DNA of 64,000 nt. Source: Berberis thunbergii (taxonomy: Eukaryota > Streptophyta > Magnoliopsida > Ranunculales > Berberidaceae). Positions 22,796 through 34,679 of this stretch are shown here, piece by piece (the stretch's first letter is position 1; each line of letters begins with the position of its first letter). Location of the stretch: positions 496,001 to 560,000 of the forward strand of contig QNQO01000643.1 in the NCBI GenBank assembly GCA_003290165.1. Reading direction: 5' to 3'. Under the pieces are notes generated by a model. It did not search any database, was not told the origin of the DNA, and was given only the letters and a program-made list of their open reading frames with translations. The translations under genes and the position numbers were made by a program.

Positions 22796-24073
22796 TATGT
22801 TACAATTTCCATTTCTCCATAATTTCATTCTGATCCCTTTCTTTTTTCAAGTTTAGTGGTTCCACTACCAAGCTTTGTTTGACAAGAATATAATGAATAC
22901 GAAATACTACAGTCCTGCACAAGGTCTTTTATAAAAGCACCTACATAACTGCTCAAATGAATCGTGCTGTGCATTATGATGTTTTTCTGCTTTTATCTTT
23001 TCACGTATTAGGACTAATCCTGATTATGTTGTGAGCCATCCAATCATCCCCTTGCAGTCTCTAGATCGTTTGTATCAGACAACATATTACACGTTGACCT
23101 ATTTTTGTTAGGTGGTGGAACTTAAATTTGAACTCCTCTGGTTTTGCACTTTGGTTGAAGTAAGCATTATCCAACTCACGACATTTGTTGCTTCTCATAT
23201 AATGAGCACTATGAAACACGGAAACATAGATTTATTATTTATAGACTGTTGTAACTCGTTTTATAGATTAATGAGGCATTTCCCCTATGTGGTCTCAAGT
23301 AGCTCCCATTACAAGTAACAGAAACTTTGAAAATAGTAAAGCATGCATCAGCAAAAAATCTTTCCCTAGAGCATGAAGGTTTGATTCAACTATATAGAAC
23401 AAATTATAAGTAGCTGGGAAGGGCATTTGAGCACATCCACTGTAAAAATAGTTGCTTACCCCATCTTTGTCTGACATGTTTTGTATTTATCTTTTTGTAA
23501 ACTCTCCATGATCACCATATAGTTTTTTGAGGATTTATTTTAGGAATTCTTAAATATATGTTATGTGTTTCTTAATGTGTAGGAAGCTCCAAGCCAGGAT
23601 TTATTTATCTTCTTTGTTTCTAATGTTGCTACAAGCATAATTGATTATGTCAAAAGCTTCCTAGATGAAAAGTATGATTATTGCTAAGAGATAAGTTTGC
23701 ATAACAATTGATTATAACAATTGATTATTGCTGGTTTTATGGCTTTTCATTAAAAGAGAGATCAAAAGTTTGCATAAGTGGTGTTGTTGTGGTATGTTGT
23801 ATGTAGTTAATACTATATGATCTTTTGCTTCTTTGCTTATCTCTGTCATCAGTGGGGTTTTATGGCTTTTCATTAAAATAGGGTGATACTCTTCTGAGGT
23901 TTCCCACCAAAAAACTAAAGGTACAAAACCCATTTTGGGGTGGAAACATTGATGTTGTTTTTTTGTTTTGTGTTTTCTTCTTTACTCATTCATGTAATTG
24001 TGTATATCTTTTCACTCAACTTTGTTTCTTGTAGAGTAGATGGTTTTTTGTGTTTAGAAGAAGTGATTATTGC
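22796..24073 (+). other. CACTA interior between two captured genes
   Basis: AT-rich sequence, probably intron of the ABC1K fragment followed by 5' sequence of the TGA fragment. The word TTTTATGGCTTTTCATTAAAA occurs twice (about 23733 and 23858). I see no exon I can name and no transposase frame. Confidence 0.45.
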
Positions 24074-26497
24074 ATGGAAGGTCATAGAGTTGGAATGACT
24101 ACTGATCTATCAGATTCAAGTCATCACCACAACATACCACCACCATATGCTACTATGTTACATGCATGGACTCACCACCAACTCTCCTGCCAACAATTTC
24201 ATGTAATGAAGTTTTTCTCTATTTTGTGTTAATGTCTTTGATTAATTCACTTGATTGAGATCATATCTTTAATGGGTTTTGGTTATTTTTTAAATCAGTC
24301 ATCAACAAGGATCTGCAACTTTTGATTTTGGGGTGCTAGAAAAGGCAATTGTGCTACAAGGAGTTAAGTTTGGAAATGATGAATACAAGAAAAGTGGTAA
24401 GCTCTATCTATCCTTTCTCCTTTTCTGACTTCTTTTCTTATACAACCAATTCCCAAAATATGACAGAGAGTGAAGTAACAAGAAGTTTGAAAATTTTATA
24501 GACAAGCTTTTCAAAGTAAGTTTGCCATTTTGAGGACTACAATCATAATCATATAGGGAAGCTTGAATGGTGTGAGATATCAAACATGGAAATATTGTCC
24601 TCTCATCACAACTATTACTTATTACTGACTCTTTAACTACACAAAAGGGAATAAATCTCTCCAAAAAAAATCTTCAAGTCTTTTTCTTTGCTGATCCTCT
24701 GAGATTTTGCTTGTGATTCTTTGCAGCTTTTTTCACTACCAGACCAGCTGCTACCTTGGAAATGTTCCCTTCATGGCCAATAAAATTTCAGCCAACTCCA
24801 AGAGTAGTTTCTTCTCCTATTTTGACCATTTCTTTTCTTTGGGTCTTTTTTTGTTTTGTTTATTATACAAGCATAATAATATATAGCTTGAACGTATCTT
24901 TCAACTTTTTTTCATTTTTCTTCTCATTGTGCTCTTATCTCCAAAACACCCATTTCATGTTTTTTTTTAATCAAAATCAGTATAATACCCATTAGGTGTT
25001 TTTCCATGAATGATTCTTGGATTCCCATTTTTATTAAATTCTGATTTTGGTGTTTGGCGAAGAAGGAGAAAAAAGTTGAAGTGCTTTTGATAGTATTTTG
25101 GGGTCACTATTTTGAACTTGGTATTGTGTTTTTGTCATTCGGAGAGTTCAACAACAGGAGGTGAGGAGGAGAGTACTGACTCAGGATCAACCCTGAATCC
25201 TCAATTGGAACCAGAATCTCCTATAAGTAAAAAGGCATCAAATCAACCTCTTGACCAAAAGCTCCAGCAACAGTAAATAGTAGAGATGGCAAGTGATGTC
25301 TCCAGAGGAGTAGCAGAGCCACTACAGCAGGATCAATTACCAAAAATACAAGAAAATGTTTTTTTTTTCATTCTCATTTATCACTCACTCACTACTACTA
25401 GTACTACTACTAATCTTTAATTTTCTCTAAACAAATCCCAAACACTTGGGAAAAAGTTGATGTTTTACATTTCTTAAACTAAGTGTTATGTCACTGATTT
25501 GGAGTGATAAAACCAATCATAGAAAGTTTTTGTTTTCCTTTTCTTGTTTCTAAAAAGATTCTTGTCAAATAGTTTTTTGATAAAACTTCTGACATCTTGA
25601 AAGAGGGTTCAAAACCCAAACTTCAAGAAAAGAGATATTATGTACAAACTCACTCACCATTGTTACTACTAGTCCCATCGTTTGTATAGTTTTCATGCCC
25701 ACCACCCCACATGACATTTGATTTTTATCACTTTTTAAACCATTTTATCAGAATTCAAGACCTCCCCATCATGAAACCTACAATAATATAATCAAGTTGA
25801 GACTGAGGTGCCACTGTGTCGACTCGGACAGTCTACTAACTTGGAATTCTGTTTTGGCTATAGTGAAAAAGAAGCCACAGAGATGTGTTTGTCTCAGAGT
25901 TGTAGGATGGTGATGTTTTCATTATTTTGTACTTGTAATGTTGTAGTTTTCAACTATACGTGACATTTCAGTATACATAATTTTTGGTTAATACAATGCC
26001 GCGAGTATGCGTCGAGATTCCTACATGTATTTCAATATACATAATGTTTGTGCTGCAATGCAGTATAATGCATGTATTACTCCATCATATTATATATAGA
26101 AGAATTGGCTTTAAAGCAACATTTTTATATATAACAACTGTAAAACATCATAAAATAATATAAGTAATTTAACTAAACACAGTTTCATATTATCACCCTC
26201 ATCTCTTTTGTGCATGAATATATAGATGGTACAATATTTGATATGGAGTATGCAAGGTGGTTAGAAGATGAGCAAAGGCACATGTCAGAGCTCCGGACAG
26301 CATTACAAGCACACCTATCTGATGGTGATCTCAGATTGATACTGGATGGACATTTAGCCCATTACGATGAGATATTCCGTCTTAAGGGCATTGCAGCAAA
26401 GTCTGACATCTTCCATATCATCATCGGTATGTGGATAACTCCAGCCGAGCGCTGTTTCCTGTGGATGGGTGGTTTCCGTCCCTCTGAACTCCTCAAG
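24074..26497 (+). pseudogene. TGA9/TGA10-like bZIP transcription factor lacking its bZIP, captured in the CACTA element
   Basis: TGA factors bind TGACG elements and work with NPR1/ROXY-type partners. Exons: 24074-24202 from ATG (MEGHRVGMTTDLSDSSHHH), 24299-24396 (FDFGVLEKAIVLQGVKFG), 24727-24803 (TTRPAATLEMFPSWPIKFQ), about 25140-25350 (STDSGSTLNPQLEPESPISK, later EMASDVSR), then about 26210-26497 (FDMEYARWLEDEQRHM, HYDEIFRLKGIAAKSD, TPAERCFLWMGGFR), the first part of the DOG1 domain, ending at donor GTCTGC. The basic region and leucine zipper that belong between 25350 and 26210 are gone, an in-frame stop follows KLQQQ, and the end of DOG1 is missing. It could not bind DNA as it stands. Confidence 0.82.
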
Positions 26498-26589
26498 GTC
26501 TGCTACATACACTTAACACACTCCCATTTCTAAAACTGTAAAATGTTCATTATTCATTACAAGTTGCTTAGTAATGCATCTAGTTGCAG

Positions 26590-27050
26590 TATTCTGATAG
26601 GATTTTACCTCCTATAAAGTATACTTATTCCCGGAGAATGACAACAACATAAAGAACACTAGTGATACTGCTAAATGTTGATGCTGAATGATATGCTGAT
26701 TGCTAAACTAGTGTTGCTGATGAATGACAGTAGTACTACTGTTGTTGCTGAATGGAATGCAGACTGCTAACACAAGTGTTGTTACTAAAGGGAGCAGGTT
26801 GCTATATGTTGCAGAGTGCTATGTTGTTACATGTAATGTTGTTTAGGAAGGATTTCTGTTAGATTAGTTGTCAATAAATGTAGTACTATAAATAAGAGAG
26901 CATAAGAGAGAAAAATGGATTCATTTGATTTGTAAGAAAATTGTACACTTGAGCATTTGCTCTATAGGAGATTAACTATCTCGAATTAGCTTTCTTATTG
27001 AATACAATCCATTTCATTTACTGTCATCAATCCAGAATTACAATTACAAG
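26590..27050 (+). other. Possible solo LTR-like stretch in the CACTA element
   Basis: Between the TGA fragment and the right subterminal repeats. It begins near TGATAGGATTTTACC, has CTATAAATAAGAGAG (26888) like an LTR promoter, and short GTTGCTGAATG-type repeats. I could not find a clear target duplication, so the call is weak; it may be intron. Confidence 0.3.
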
Positions 27051-27114
27051 TTCTTCAGTCTGTAATTTCTCTTCAATGCGTGTATTGCATCACTGTCAGT
27101 AGAACTCCATTGGC

Positions 27115-27545
27115 TTAACACCGTGACCAAAAAAAAAAAAACCGTGACCAGTCCTTGCCACGGCTTAAAACCGTGGTTAACATTATTGCAATGGCTAAGA
27201 ACCATGGCAATGCCTTGCCACGGCTTATAACCGTGGCTAGTACTGGCCACGACTTAAAATCGTGGCTAAAATATTGCAACGGCTTAGAACCATGGCCATA
27301 ACTTGCAACGGTTTTAAGCCGTGGCTATTACTGGCCACGGCTTAAAACCGTGGCTAACATTTTTGCAACGGTTTAGAACCATGGCTAAATCATCAACCGT
27401 CCTCGAGTATAAAACCGTTGCTAATATGTTTTGCCACGGTTTGTATCCGTTAATGGGGATTTAGCGACGCCTCTACAGCCCACGACTTTAAGCCGTGACA
27501 ATGGGTTACCCCCACGGTTCAAAACCGTTGCTAATGGGTATTTTT
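27115..27545. repeat. Right subterminal palindromic repeats of the CACTA element
   Basis: About a dozen imperfect hairpin units such as GCCACGGCTTAAAACCGTGG, spaced about 30-35 bp, ending 9 bp before the terminal inverted repeat. Same motif family as the left end. Confidence 0.88.
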
Positions 27546-27557
27546 GGTGTAGTGTCT

Positions 27558-28130
27558 TCATTATTAGTAGGCCACCTCTTCCTTTTCCTTTTCTTACTTA
27601 TGTCTTGAACCATGTGATTTCTTGCTGATAACTATAATCTTATTGCATGCTTTCACCATTTCTTTAAGCTCTTTGTAATTTTCTTATCTGTTGTTTCTCT
27701 TCGCTTGACCTCTTGAACCCATTACAACCTGAATTAAGACATTTTGATTGAGTGTGTTGTGCAATGTCACGATGTGGAGATTCGAATGAGGTATGAGCAT
27801 ATGGTGTCACTAGTTCTATTGCATTTAAGTAGTAGCATTCCTTCCATGAGATCATATATCAGAAAAGAAAAAAATAAAAATAAATAAACATGTCAGAAAA
27901 TGCCTTTCTTTATTGGAATATCACATGTGAGCTATTTGTTTCCATTTTACATCAATCCCCTCACATATAACTAGAATATGAATAGTGATTTTACTAAACA
28001 ATCAGTGAAAAAAAGAAAAGAAAATGGTGCACCCAGTGAGATTTTTGGGTTAATTCTTTTCAGCGCGCGCTTGAGTTTCACAATCACTTGGATTGATTTA
28101 ATTGTGAATTTTATATCATTCCTGTAAACG
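27558..28130 (+). other. Athila-1 3' non-coding region between CACTA and Athila-2
   Basis: Continuation of Athila-1 right of the CACTA duplication. AT-rich, with no coding signal. TCACATGTGAGCTATTTGTTTCCATTT-type sequence near 27925 resembles Athila-2 near 34150. It ends at TGTAT (28131-28135), the Athila-2 duplication. Confidence 0.6.
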
Positions 28131-28135
28131 TGTAT

Positions 28136-29943
28136 TGATATTCACATAATATATCCCTTAATTTATATATGTTAGTGTTTCGATTATTATATTTTATAGT
28201 AATTATTTCATTTTCATGTCTTTGTAGGAATTTGAGCGTAAATGACGAAATCGTATTAAGGCGATAATGTAAGGATTGACAATTAGTCGACTCTAGCGGT
28301 GGTACAAAGTAGATGGTCACATGTCTAAACCCTTAAACCCCAAACCAAGCCCATAACTTAAACCCAAAAACCTACCCATAAACCCAAGCCCAATCCAACC
28401 CAAAGAATATTCTCTCAATTATACCTTGATTCTCTCCATGAATCATCCATTTATCTCATCTCTATTCATTGTGTCCATTCTCTATAAATACAAGAGGAAA
28501 AGGGTGAGAAAAGGGGAGGAGGAGAAGAGAATCAAGCCTCAATAGCCAAAATCAAACCCTCTTCCTCACAAATTGATTTTCATCACACCCATCACCACCT
28601 CCATCCCCCATCAACCACCATCACTCTCTCATCGTTCCTGTCCCTCTCCCTGTCCATCATCCCTCAACCACCATCGTGCGAGCACCGCCACCACCAAAAC
28701 AGGGGAGTGACAACCGTGTTTCACGTTAAAAACATCACCTCGCCACCAAGCTTCGCACACCACTCCACCGCCATCAGCCCCTGTTCTTATCGTCATAAGC
28801 AACGCCACCATCATCATCGCCGCGAAACAGAGCCTCACCGCTGCCTCGCCACAAACCCTGTTCCTCCCCTCTCTCGGCCTCTCTTCGTCTCGACCTCCTT
28901 CCTGCCTCCCTCTCTCACGACCACCGTCATAACCAGACCGAGAACCACAACCACCACCTCCCGAGCAAAGCAGCAGCAGAGACAGGGAATGCCTCTCTGT
29001 TTTATTTTTCTGTCTGTTTCCTTATCTCATTGTTTCCTCACTCACTCTCTGTCTTCTTGCAGGTATCGGAGCCAGGTTGGAGGACGAAAAACTCGCGAAG
29101 AGCAGAAATGCAGCACCACGAGCGGCGCTGCTCGCTGGAGACGAAGGAGGAGCGTAGATACTGTAGCTCTGGCGGAGAGACTTAGTCAAATTCTAATTTT
29201 TGCTATTCACACCCCCGATTTTGCTGAGTACCACCATGGAGCATTTTTGAATCTTTCCTCGGGATTTGTGTTCGAACCACCTGCTTATCTGCTGAGTACC
29301 ACCACATCGAGTTTGCGACAAACCAAAGGGGTTGCATAATTCATTTTGATTTATTTTACAGAATTGTGTGCTTAATTGTTAATTACAATTTATTTCTGAA
29401 TTTTTGATAAATTGCTTTTACCTTTCATGTTTGAGAAATTAAACTTGATATGTTTGGTAGTTAGAATTACCCTTTATCAATGTTCAAAGCATGTGCTAAA
29501 AATATTAAGCTTAAACTTTGATTAAGTGTGCCCTAAAAAACACTTAATACTTGGTAAAAGTGTATTTGCTTGAAATAATTTCTTAATGTTTGATAGAAAC
29601 ATGATATAATTTGAATTGGATTTTAACTATCACATATTCGGTGTAAGCAAGGGAATCTTATCCTTAAAGCTTCTCGTTTAAATTTTCAGTAATTTAGATT
29701 TAAATGTTTTTGCTAACTCATTGGTGAGTCCAAGCCCACAAAATCCATCTTTCTTTTATTTTATTTTTCTCATTTTTTAATTTATTTTTAGTTTAGTTTT
29801 AAAAGCACTGTAACCCCATTATCACTTTCCTCGTGGGATAGACCCGTACTTGCCGTTGTTTACCAGTTAGACACCGTGCACTTGCAGTTATTACAAGTCG
29901 GATTTATTAGCTTATTAATTTAGGTTAATAAAAATCTCCATCA
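28136..29943 (+). repeat. Athila-2 5' LTR (1808 bp)
   Basis: Pairs with 34680-36033. It keeps about 520 bp (28156-28675), including a TATA box (28493), that the other LTR lacks, and lacks about 41 bp present at 35872-35912. The 210-codon frame at 28707-29339 is C/T-rich LTR sequence, not a gene. Confidence 0.9.
28493..28501 (+). promoter_or_regulatory. TATA box in Athila-2 5' LTR
   Basis: TATAAATAC in the context ATTCTC(TATAAATAC)AAGAGG. It lies inside the part missing from the 3' LTR, so only the 5' LTR has a promoter of this kind. Confidence 0.55.
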
Positions 29944-29949
29944 AGTTTT

Positions 29950-29967
29950 TGGCGCCGTTGCCAGGGA
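29950..29967 (+). other. Primer-binding site of Athila-2
   Basis: TGGCGCCGTTGCCAGGGA matches the complement of the plant tRNA-Asp 3' end with one difference. It starts seven bases after the LTR end. Confidence 0.82.
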
Positions 29968-31290
29968 AGGTAGCGGTGTAATTGAATTTAAGATTTATTT
30001 TCACTAATTTAAAAAAAATTCAAAAAACAAAAAAATTTATTTTCATTTTGCTAAGTCTTTTTACACTCATTTTGTGTTTGATTTTGCAGAATACACGCTT
30101 CTCGAGAAAATTGGACTATCCTGCAAACATCAAGCAAAGTTTTTTTTTATTTTATTTTGTGAGGAGAATTTTAATTTTATTTTCACCTCGTTTTACGAGT
30201 ATGTGGTGTAATAATTTTTAAACTCTATTGTTTTTCATTTTGTTTAATCACAAAAAAAACCAAAAATTTCTAAGTCAAAAGAAATTATAGGGAAACAATT
30301 TTAATTTTTACCCAATAATTTTTTTTATGATTTAGAAATCCGACTTCTACGACCAAGACCAGTAAATTTATTTGCACGTGCTTGTGTGTTGAGTGAAACG
30401 GATAAAAAGAAGTCGGACATTTTTTTTAAATAGTACTAACTTTTTGTGCAGAACGGAATACGCACACTGTAAGTATTTCTATCACACGCAATGTATTAGC
30501 GACCGGGTGCTTTGTGTAATTGTTTGAAATTGTGTGATTGGTTGTTTAATTTCTGTAATTGTGGATGCTAAACTTTATTAATTCATAATAAGCAGACCCA
30601 ACTTTTAAATAGAAACTGTGGGACTTGATATCCCCACCTCATCACTCCAACTGTGTGCAACCAATAGCCAAACATAATTAAAATCAATTAGCAAGTTAGA
30701 TAGAACCATCTTTTAGGTACGGTGTTCATAGGACAACCAAGACGAAGGTGAATCCAATAATTTTTGTGTTGACCAAAGCTAAAATTGACGATGGGTTTAA
30801 TCATTCAATGAACTCCAAGAGGCCACTGCCACAAGGGTAATTTACCCGGTATGCCGAGTCATAAGTAAGCTACGATTGACAAGAAGGATTGGTGTAACTA
30901 ACAGTTTTGGGTTAGGAACACAAGCCTCAAGTGTACATTTAACATCACATCGTTCTCACATCTATTGGCTTACAGAGCGGTAGCACAAGGAAGTATTTAA
31001 TTGGACCATTGTGACCTCCTTCTCTTGTGCGATAATCCGGTTTCTTTGAAACAAAACTCTAGCCTACTGATTTTGAACTTTTCGGTGTAAAGTGTACACT
31101 CTTAGGATCAACTTGTAGCACCCATTGCTCTGTCATAAAGATTACATAAGAAATAATTGTCCCCCAAAGATAAAAAGATAATTGATCTAAAAAACGTTGA
31201 TTGCTTAGGGAGGCATGTTTCTTGTGCATTTATTGGTTGCTGATTGCGTGTGAGCCTGTGTATATTTTTAGAGTTAGTGCTTTAAAAAAA
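29968..31290 (+). other. Athila-2 leader region
   Basis: 1.3 kb between PBS and the first coding trace. T-rich at first, then mixed. No domain or RNA gene recognised. It may hold the packaging signal. Confidence 0.5.
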
Positions 31291-31812
31291 ATGAACACAA
31301 GGGATTATCCAGCCTATTTTTTCGAGCAAGTCAATTCATTTTATGACATGCGACAACCTGATTATCATCCATATTTAGATTATTACAACTCAGGTTTAGC
31401 CTATCATCTTGACTTCTCATGGGCTCATGGTCAGTACCATGAAGGACCTCTAGACACTCCTCAAGCTTTTATTCCTGATAATGAGTCTCAATTTCATCGA
31501 GTTGTTCCTCCTTCTAACACATCTAGTTTAGAGGACACCTTAACTCGTGTCATGTAGCGAACAGAAGAAATGCTTGAGCAAAATTCTCAGGATATCACAG
31601 AATTGATAGCTAATTCTCAACAAAATGCTAAAGCTATCAAGAAACTTGAGATGACTTTGAGTCAGATAGCTGAGTCACTTCTTGAGATAGAGTTAGAAAA
31701 ATTCCCTAGCCAACCTATTTCTAACCCAAATGGTCAATTTGAAATTAGTGGCACATCTAGGCTGGACAGTGAAGATGCCTTAGGAGTGGAAAATTGGTTG
31801 ACAATCAGGTAG
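31291..31812 (+). pseudogene. Gag C-terminal remnant of Athila-2
   Basis: Starts at ATG 31291 (MNTRDYPAYFFEQVNSFYDM), unlike known gag N-termini; the stretch is rich in Tyr, Asp and Pro. After SNTSSLEDTLTRVM there is one in-frame TAG (31555-31557), then EEMLEQNSQDITELIANSQQ and IKKLEMTLSQIAESL, a coiled-coil segment like the C-terminal part of Athila gag. The capsid core and zinc knuckle are not present. The next ORF overlaps it in another frame (from 31794). Confidence 0.6.
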
Positions 31813-32804
31813 GAATGTCTGACATAAGTGTTATTATATCCTCACCCAATTTTACACAGGTTGCATCCTCCTCTCATAAGAAGGCTGATAAAGCCTCATT
31901 TATTGATGAACCTGTATATTCTGAGACACTACAGACATCTCCTTCCCATGTTGACTCATGCATCGAATCAAACTGTGAACATTTTTTAGAGTCTCCCCTT
32001 GACTGTTTTCATGATACACATGACCATTTAGAGGCTTGTTTGACTCATTTTAGTTTAGACTTTGATGTTGATGATTCCATTAGGGAAGTCAATGATTTGC
32101 TTGACTCAGTCCCCATTGTGGATCCTAGTTATAAATGGAAGTCTAAAGTGAGGACTCTTCCACTTAGTGAATCAAAACTAGTCCCATCAGTTGAGCCACC
32201 TGAGCTTGACCTTAAACAATTACCTGACACCCTCAGGTATGCATTTTCAGGTGATGAGTTGTCTAGACCAATATCTCTATGTGATTCATGTGATGAGCCT
32301 GTACCGCCTGATATATCCATCGTCTCATCTACTTGCATCACATTCCCATTTACTAAGGCTACTTTCACTGATCCCTTGTGTTGTAGTGAGGATTTCAGTT
32401 TTCACCATCTTGTTGTGAAAATTATTCAATCTTCTGATTTGGAACCAGACATAGGATGTTCCCTTTTTGGAGCACGCAAGGATCATCTGTTGTGTATGAC
32501 TACTGGTCACTTTTGGAATGTCCTAGTGTATTTGGTGACCCATGTGATTGCTATATTTAGGTGGACTCATCCTCAACTGTTCAGGTTGTTGATATACAAA
32601 CATGGACTAAGTGTTTGTCATGTTCTTCCTCTCCACTTTTTGATACACCATCTTTTTAGGAAGAATATTTGTCGGGCTGATGACGGTAAACCAAGTGCTC
32701 CTAGGAGGCAGCCTAGCTTTAGTTGTGTGTCTTTGCTATTAGTCTGGATTGATTTTCGAGTACCTTATTTAGTTGTGTTTCACTCATACTCGTTAGCTCC
32801 ATAA
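31794..32804 (+). CDS. 336-codon ORF of Athila-2, between gag and the missing pol
   Basis: The longest fully open frame in the window. The N-terminal two thirds are acidic and rich in Ser, Asp and Cys/His (for example CFHDTHDHLEACLTHFSLDF), with no domain I recognise. Around residues 120-160 it reads SKLVPSVEPPELDLKQLPDT then LRYAFSGDE, the linker that normally lies between protease and RT in Athila polyproteins. The C-terminal end (after about residue 230) looks like random translation of non-coding DNA. So it is a rebuilt pol-linker ORF of a non-autonomous element. The overlap with the gag remnant suggests a lost frame, and function is uncertain. Confidence 0.5.
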   Translation: MVDNQVGMSDISVIISSPNFTQVASSSHKKADKASFIDEPVYSETLQTSPSHVDSCIESNCEHFLESPLDCFHDTHDHLEACLTHFSLDFDVDDSIREVNDLLDSVPIVDPSYKWKSKVRTLPLSESKLVPSVEPPELDLKQLPDTLRYAFSGDELSRPISLCDSCDEPVPPDISIVSSTCITFPFTKATFTDPLCCSEDFSFHHLVVKIIQSSDLEPDIGCSLFGARKDHLLCMTTGHFWNVLVYLVTHVIAIFRWTHPQLFRLLIYKHGLSVCHVLPLHFLIHHLFRKNICRADDGKPSAPRRQPSFSCVSLLLVWIDFRVPYLVVFHSYSLAP

Positions 32805-34662
32805 CAGTTTTGACTTACAACTTGCCTTCTTTTTATTTTTCTTTGTTAGTGTCGAGTCTGCATTTTATCGATTTCTAATGAAAACTCCATGATTCTTATG
32901 TTTGAGTGCCTCATTGATGGATGACTTCTTGGAAATTGGTAAAATCTTCACTGCGGTAATACTGTTCTAACCTCCTATCATGTACTTATTTCATTCATTT
33001 GTCAAAATTATTTTGTTAAACATTGAGGACAATGTTTGGATTAGGTTTGGGGGTAGGGTTCATGAGTCGGTGAATTTTCGTAGTGTTTTCTTATTCTTAA
33101 AAAAAATGCTTTTCTTTCAAGAAAACTTGGTCTTTTGCGATTATGAAAATGGATTTTAACTGTTTTATGCTCAAGAAAATGCAAACCAACTTGACATATT
33201 GGTATGTTGATAAAGACTAAAAGTTTAGTATGATCCTTAAGTTAGATCTAGTTCATAAGAATTTTCAACTCAATTATCTTTGCACCATGAGCCATGTTAG
33301 CATAACTTGAAGTTGATGAGTGAAATATGCACTAGAAAATCTTAGAATAATAGTGGAGACTTAACCCTAAAAGTTTTGAACATTTCTATTTTTCCGAGGG
33401 TTATACCTAAACTCTGATTTTTCTTGAGTCCGTATTATCTCGTTGATGATTTCATTATTCTCATTTTTCTGATCAATTGATTTGGGAATGACATCAAAAT
33501 TGAATTATTACACTAGAACTTCTTGGCTTATTCAATTGAGATGTCATAATATTGACCCGAACTTAGGAAATGATCTAGACATTTTTTTAGACCATTAACT
33601 AGTATTTTAACTTACCCATAACATTAACCTTTTGTAGCATTTTGAGCCTTAGAATAACTTTTATTTGTTAACCCATTAACCTTTACCCAACTTTTCTGGG
33701 AATGTGTACGGATGGATATACTTGGTGTAAAAAGGGCATCAAAAAACAAAATATGAGATATTTCATAAATCCTCTATGAAAAAAAAAAAAAAAGGTTGAA
33801 GAAAAGAAAAATAGTAAAAAAAAATGATTCTTCAATGAGGATAAAGATGCGAGAATGAAGAAAAAATTGATGGTGTGCAACATTGGTTTATTCTTGACAG
33901 CCCCAATTGTTCGTGAATGGGTGTATACATTCCTAGAAAATTTTGACATTCCTTATTAACCATTACCCAAGCCCCGTTACAACCCAACAAAGTCCTAGTT
34001 GATCTTAGGTAAAGGTTGGTTCCGTAGATGTGGAGATTTAATAACCAAGACCTATGGTGTTTGATTCAACATTCCCAAAAGTAATTGATATTCCTGTCCA
34101 TGAGATCATGTTCATTCCATTCTTGAAAAGTCTGTTCTTCATATTACTATATGTGAGATGATTGTTTTCCATTATTTACTCTTTTCCTCACATATAAACT
34201 GAGTGAAATACCAAATCTCTGAGTGTTTTATTGTGAGTGACATGAGAGGTGTGAAGTCAAAACAAACTTTCTACAGGAGATTAGTCATTGTTTTACTCTG
34301 AAATGAAAAATTATGTTGATAGTGTTATCCACACACACACATTGAGTTGAGGATGATTATGAATTTTATCTAATCTTTGGAAAATATTAAATTATTTGGA
34401 AATTTGTTGATACACTAAAATGACACTGCTGGTTTCTTGCATTTTTGAAGTTTTAAAATGAACATTGTTTGACCAAGTTTTGTTGAGTCAGTAATGTTTG
34501 TGGGTAACATTTCTGTAAACCCTCACGAGACTATAACTCATCCACTAGAGTTATTCTAGGGGTTTAAAGCCTTATTGCACGTTTAAGGTAAGTGCAACCG
34601 ATGATTCCTGCGAAAGTGAGTAAGAATTTTTTTTTATTGTTTTGCTCGAGGACTAGCAAAAT
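32805..34662 (+). other. Athila-2 3' non-coding region
   Basis: 1.9 kb, AT-rich, no coding signals. Landmarks: ATTGAGGACAATGTTTGGAT with GGTTTGGGGGTAGG at 33025-33055, a poly-A stretch at 33780-33793, and CTCGAGGACTAGCAAA at 34645. Confidence 0.65.
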
Positions 34663-34679
34663 ATAGGTTTGGGGGTATT
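34663..34679 (+). other. Polypurine-tract region of Athila-2
   Basis: AGGTTTGGGGGTATT directly before the 3' LTR start TGATATTCAC. Athila-1 has ATAAGCATGGGGGAATT at the same place. Confidence 0.7.

Larger units (their letters stand above)
17390..27554. mobile_element. Non-autonomous CACTA element carrying four gene fragments (10,165 bp)
   Basis: Starts CACTACACCAAAAGG and ends TTTTTGGTGTAGTG, flanked by the 3-bp duplication TCT (17387-17389 and 27555-27557), the length expected of CACTA (En/Spm) elements. Both ends carry arrays of short palindromes of the form CCACGG..AAACCGTGG (17420-17640 and 27115-27545), the expected binding sites for the transposase. No TNP1/TNP2-like frame is seen, so it needs help in trans. 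The interior (17640-26500) holds intron-containing pieces of four unrelated plant genes, all on the + strand: F-box, DEAD-box helicase, ABC1K/beta-lactamase and TGA bZIP. This is transduplication by a CACTA element. Confidence 0.92.

Noticed and set aside
27115..27545. Regular short repeats resembling a CRISPR array
   Set aside because: Imperfect palindromes at a CACTA end, similar to the other end, in a plant genome; no unique spacers of fixed length.
28707..29339. 210-codon open frame on the + strand
   Set aside because: It lies inside the 5' LTR of Athila-2, recurs shorter and changed at 34745-35128 in the 3' LTR, and is a low-complexity His/Ser/Arg/Thr translation of C/T-rich DNA.
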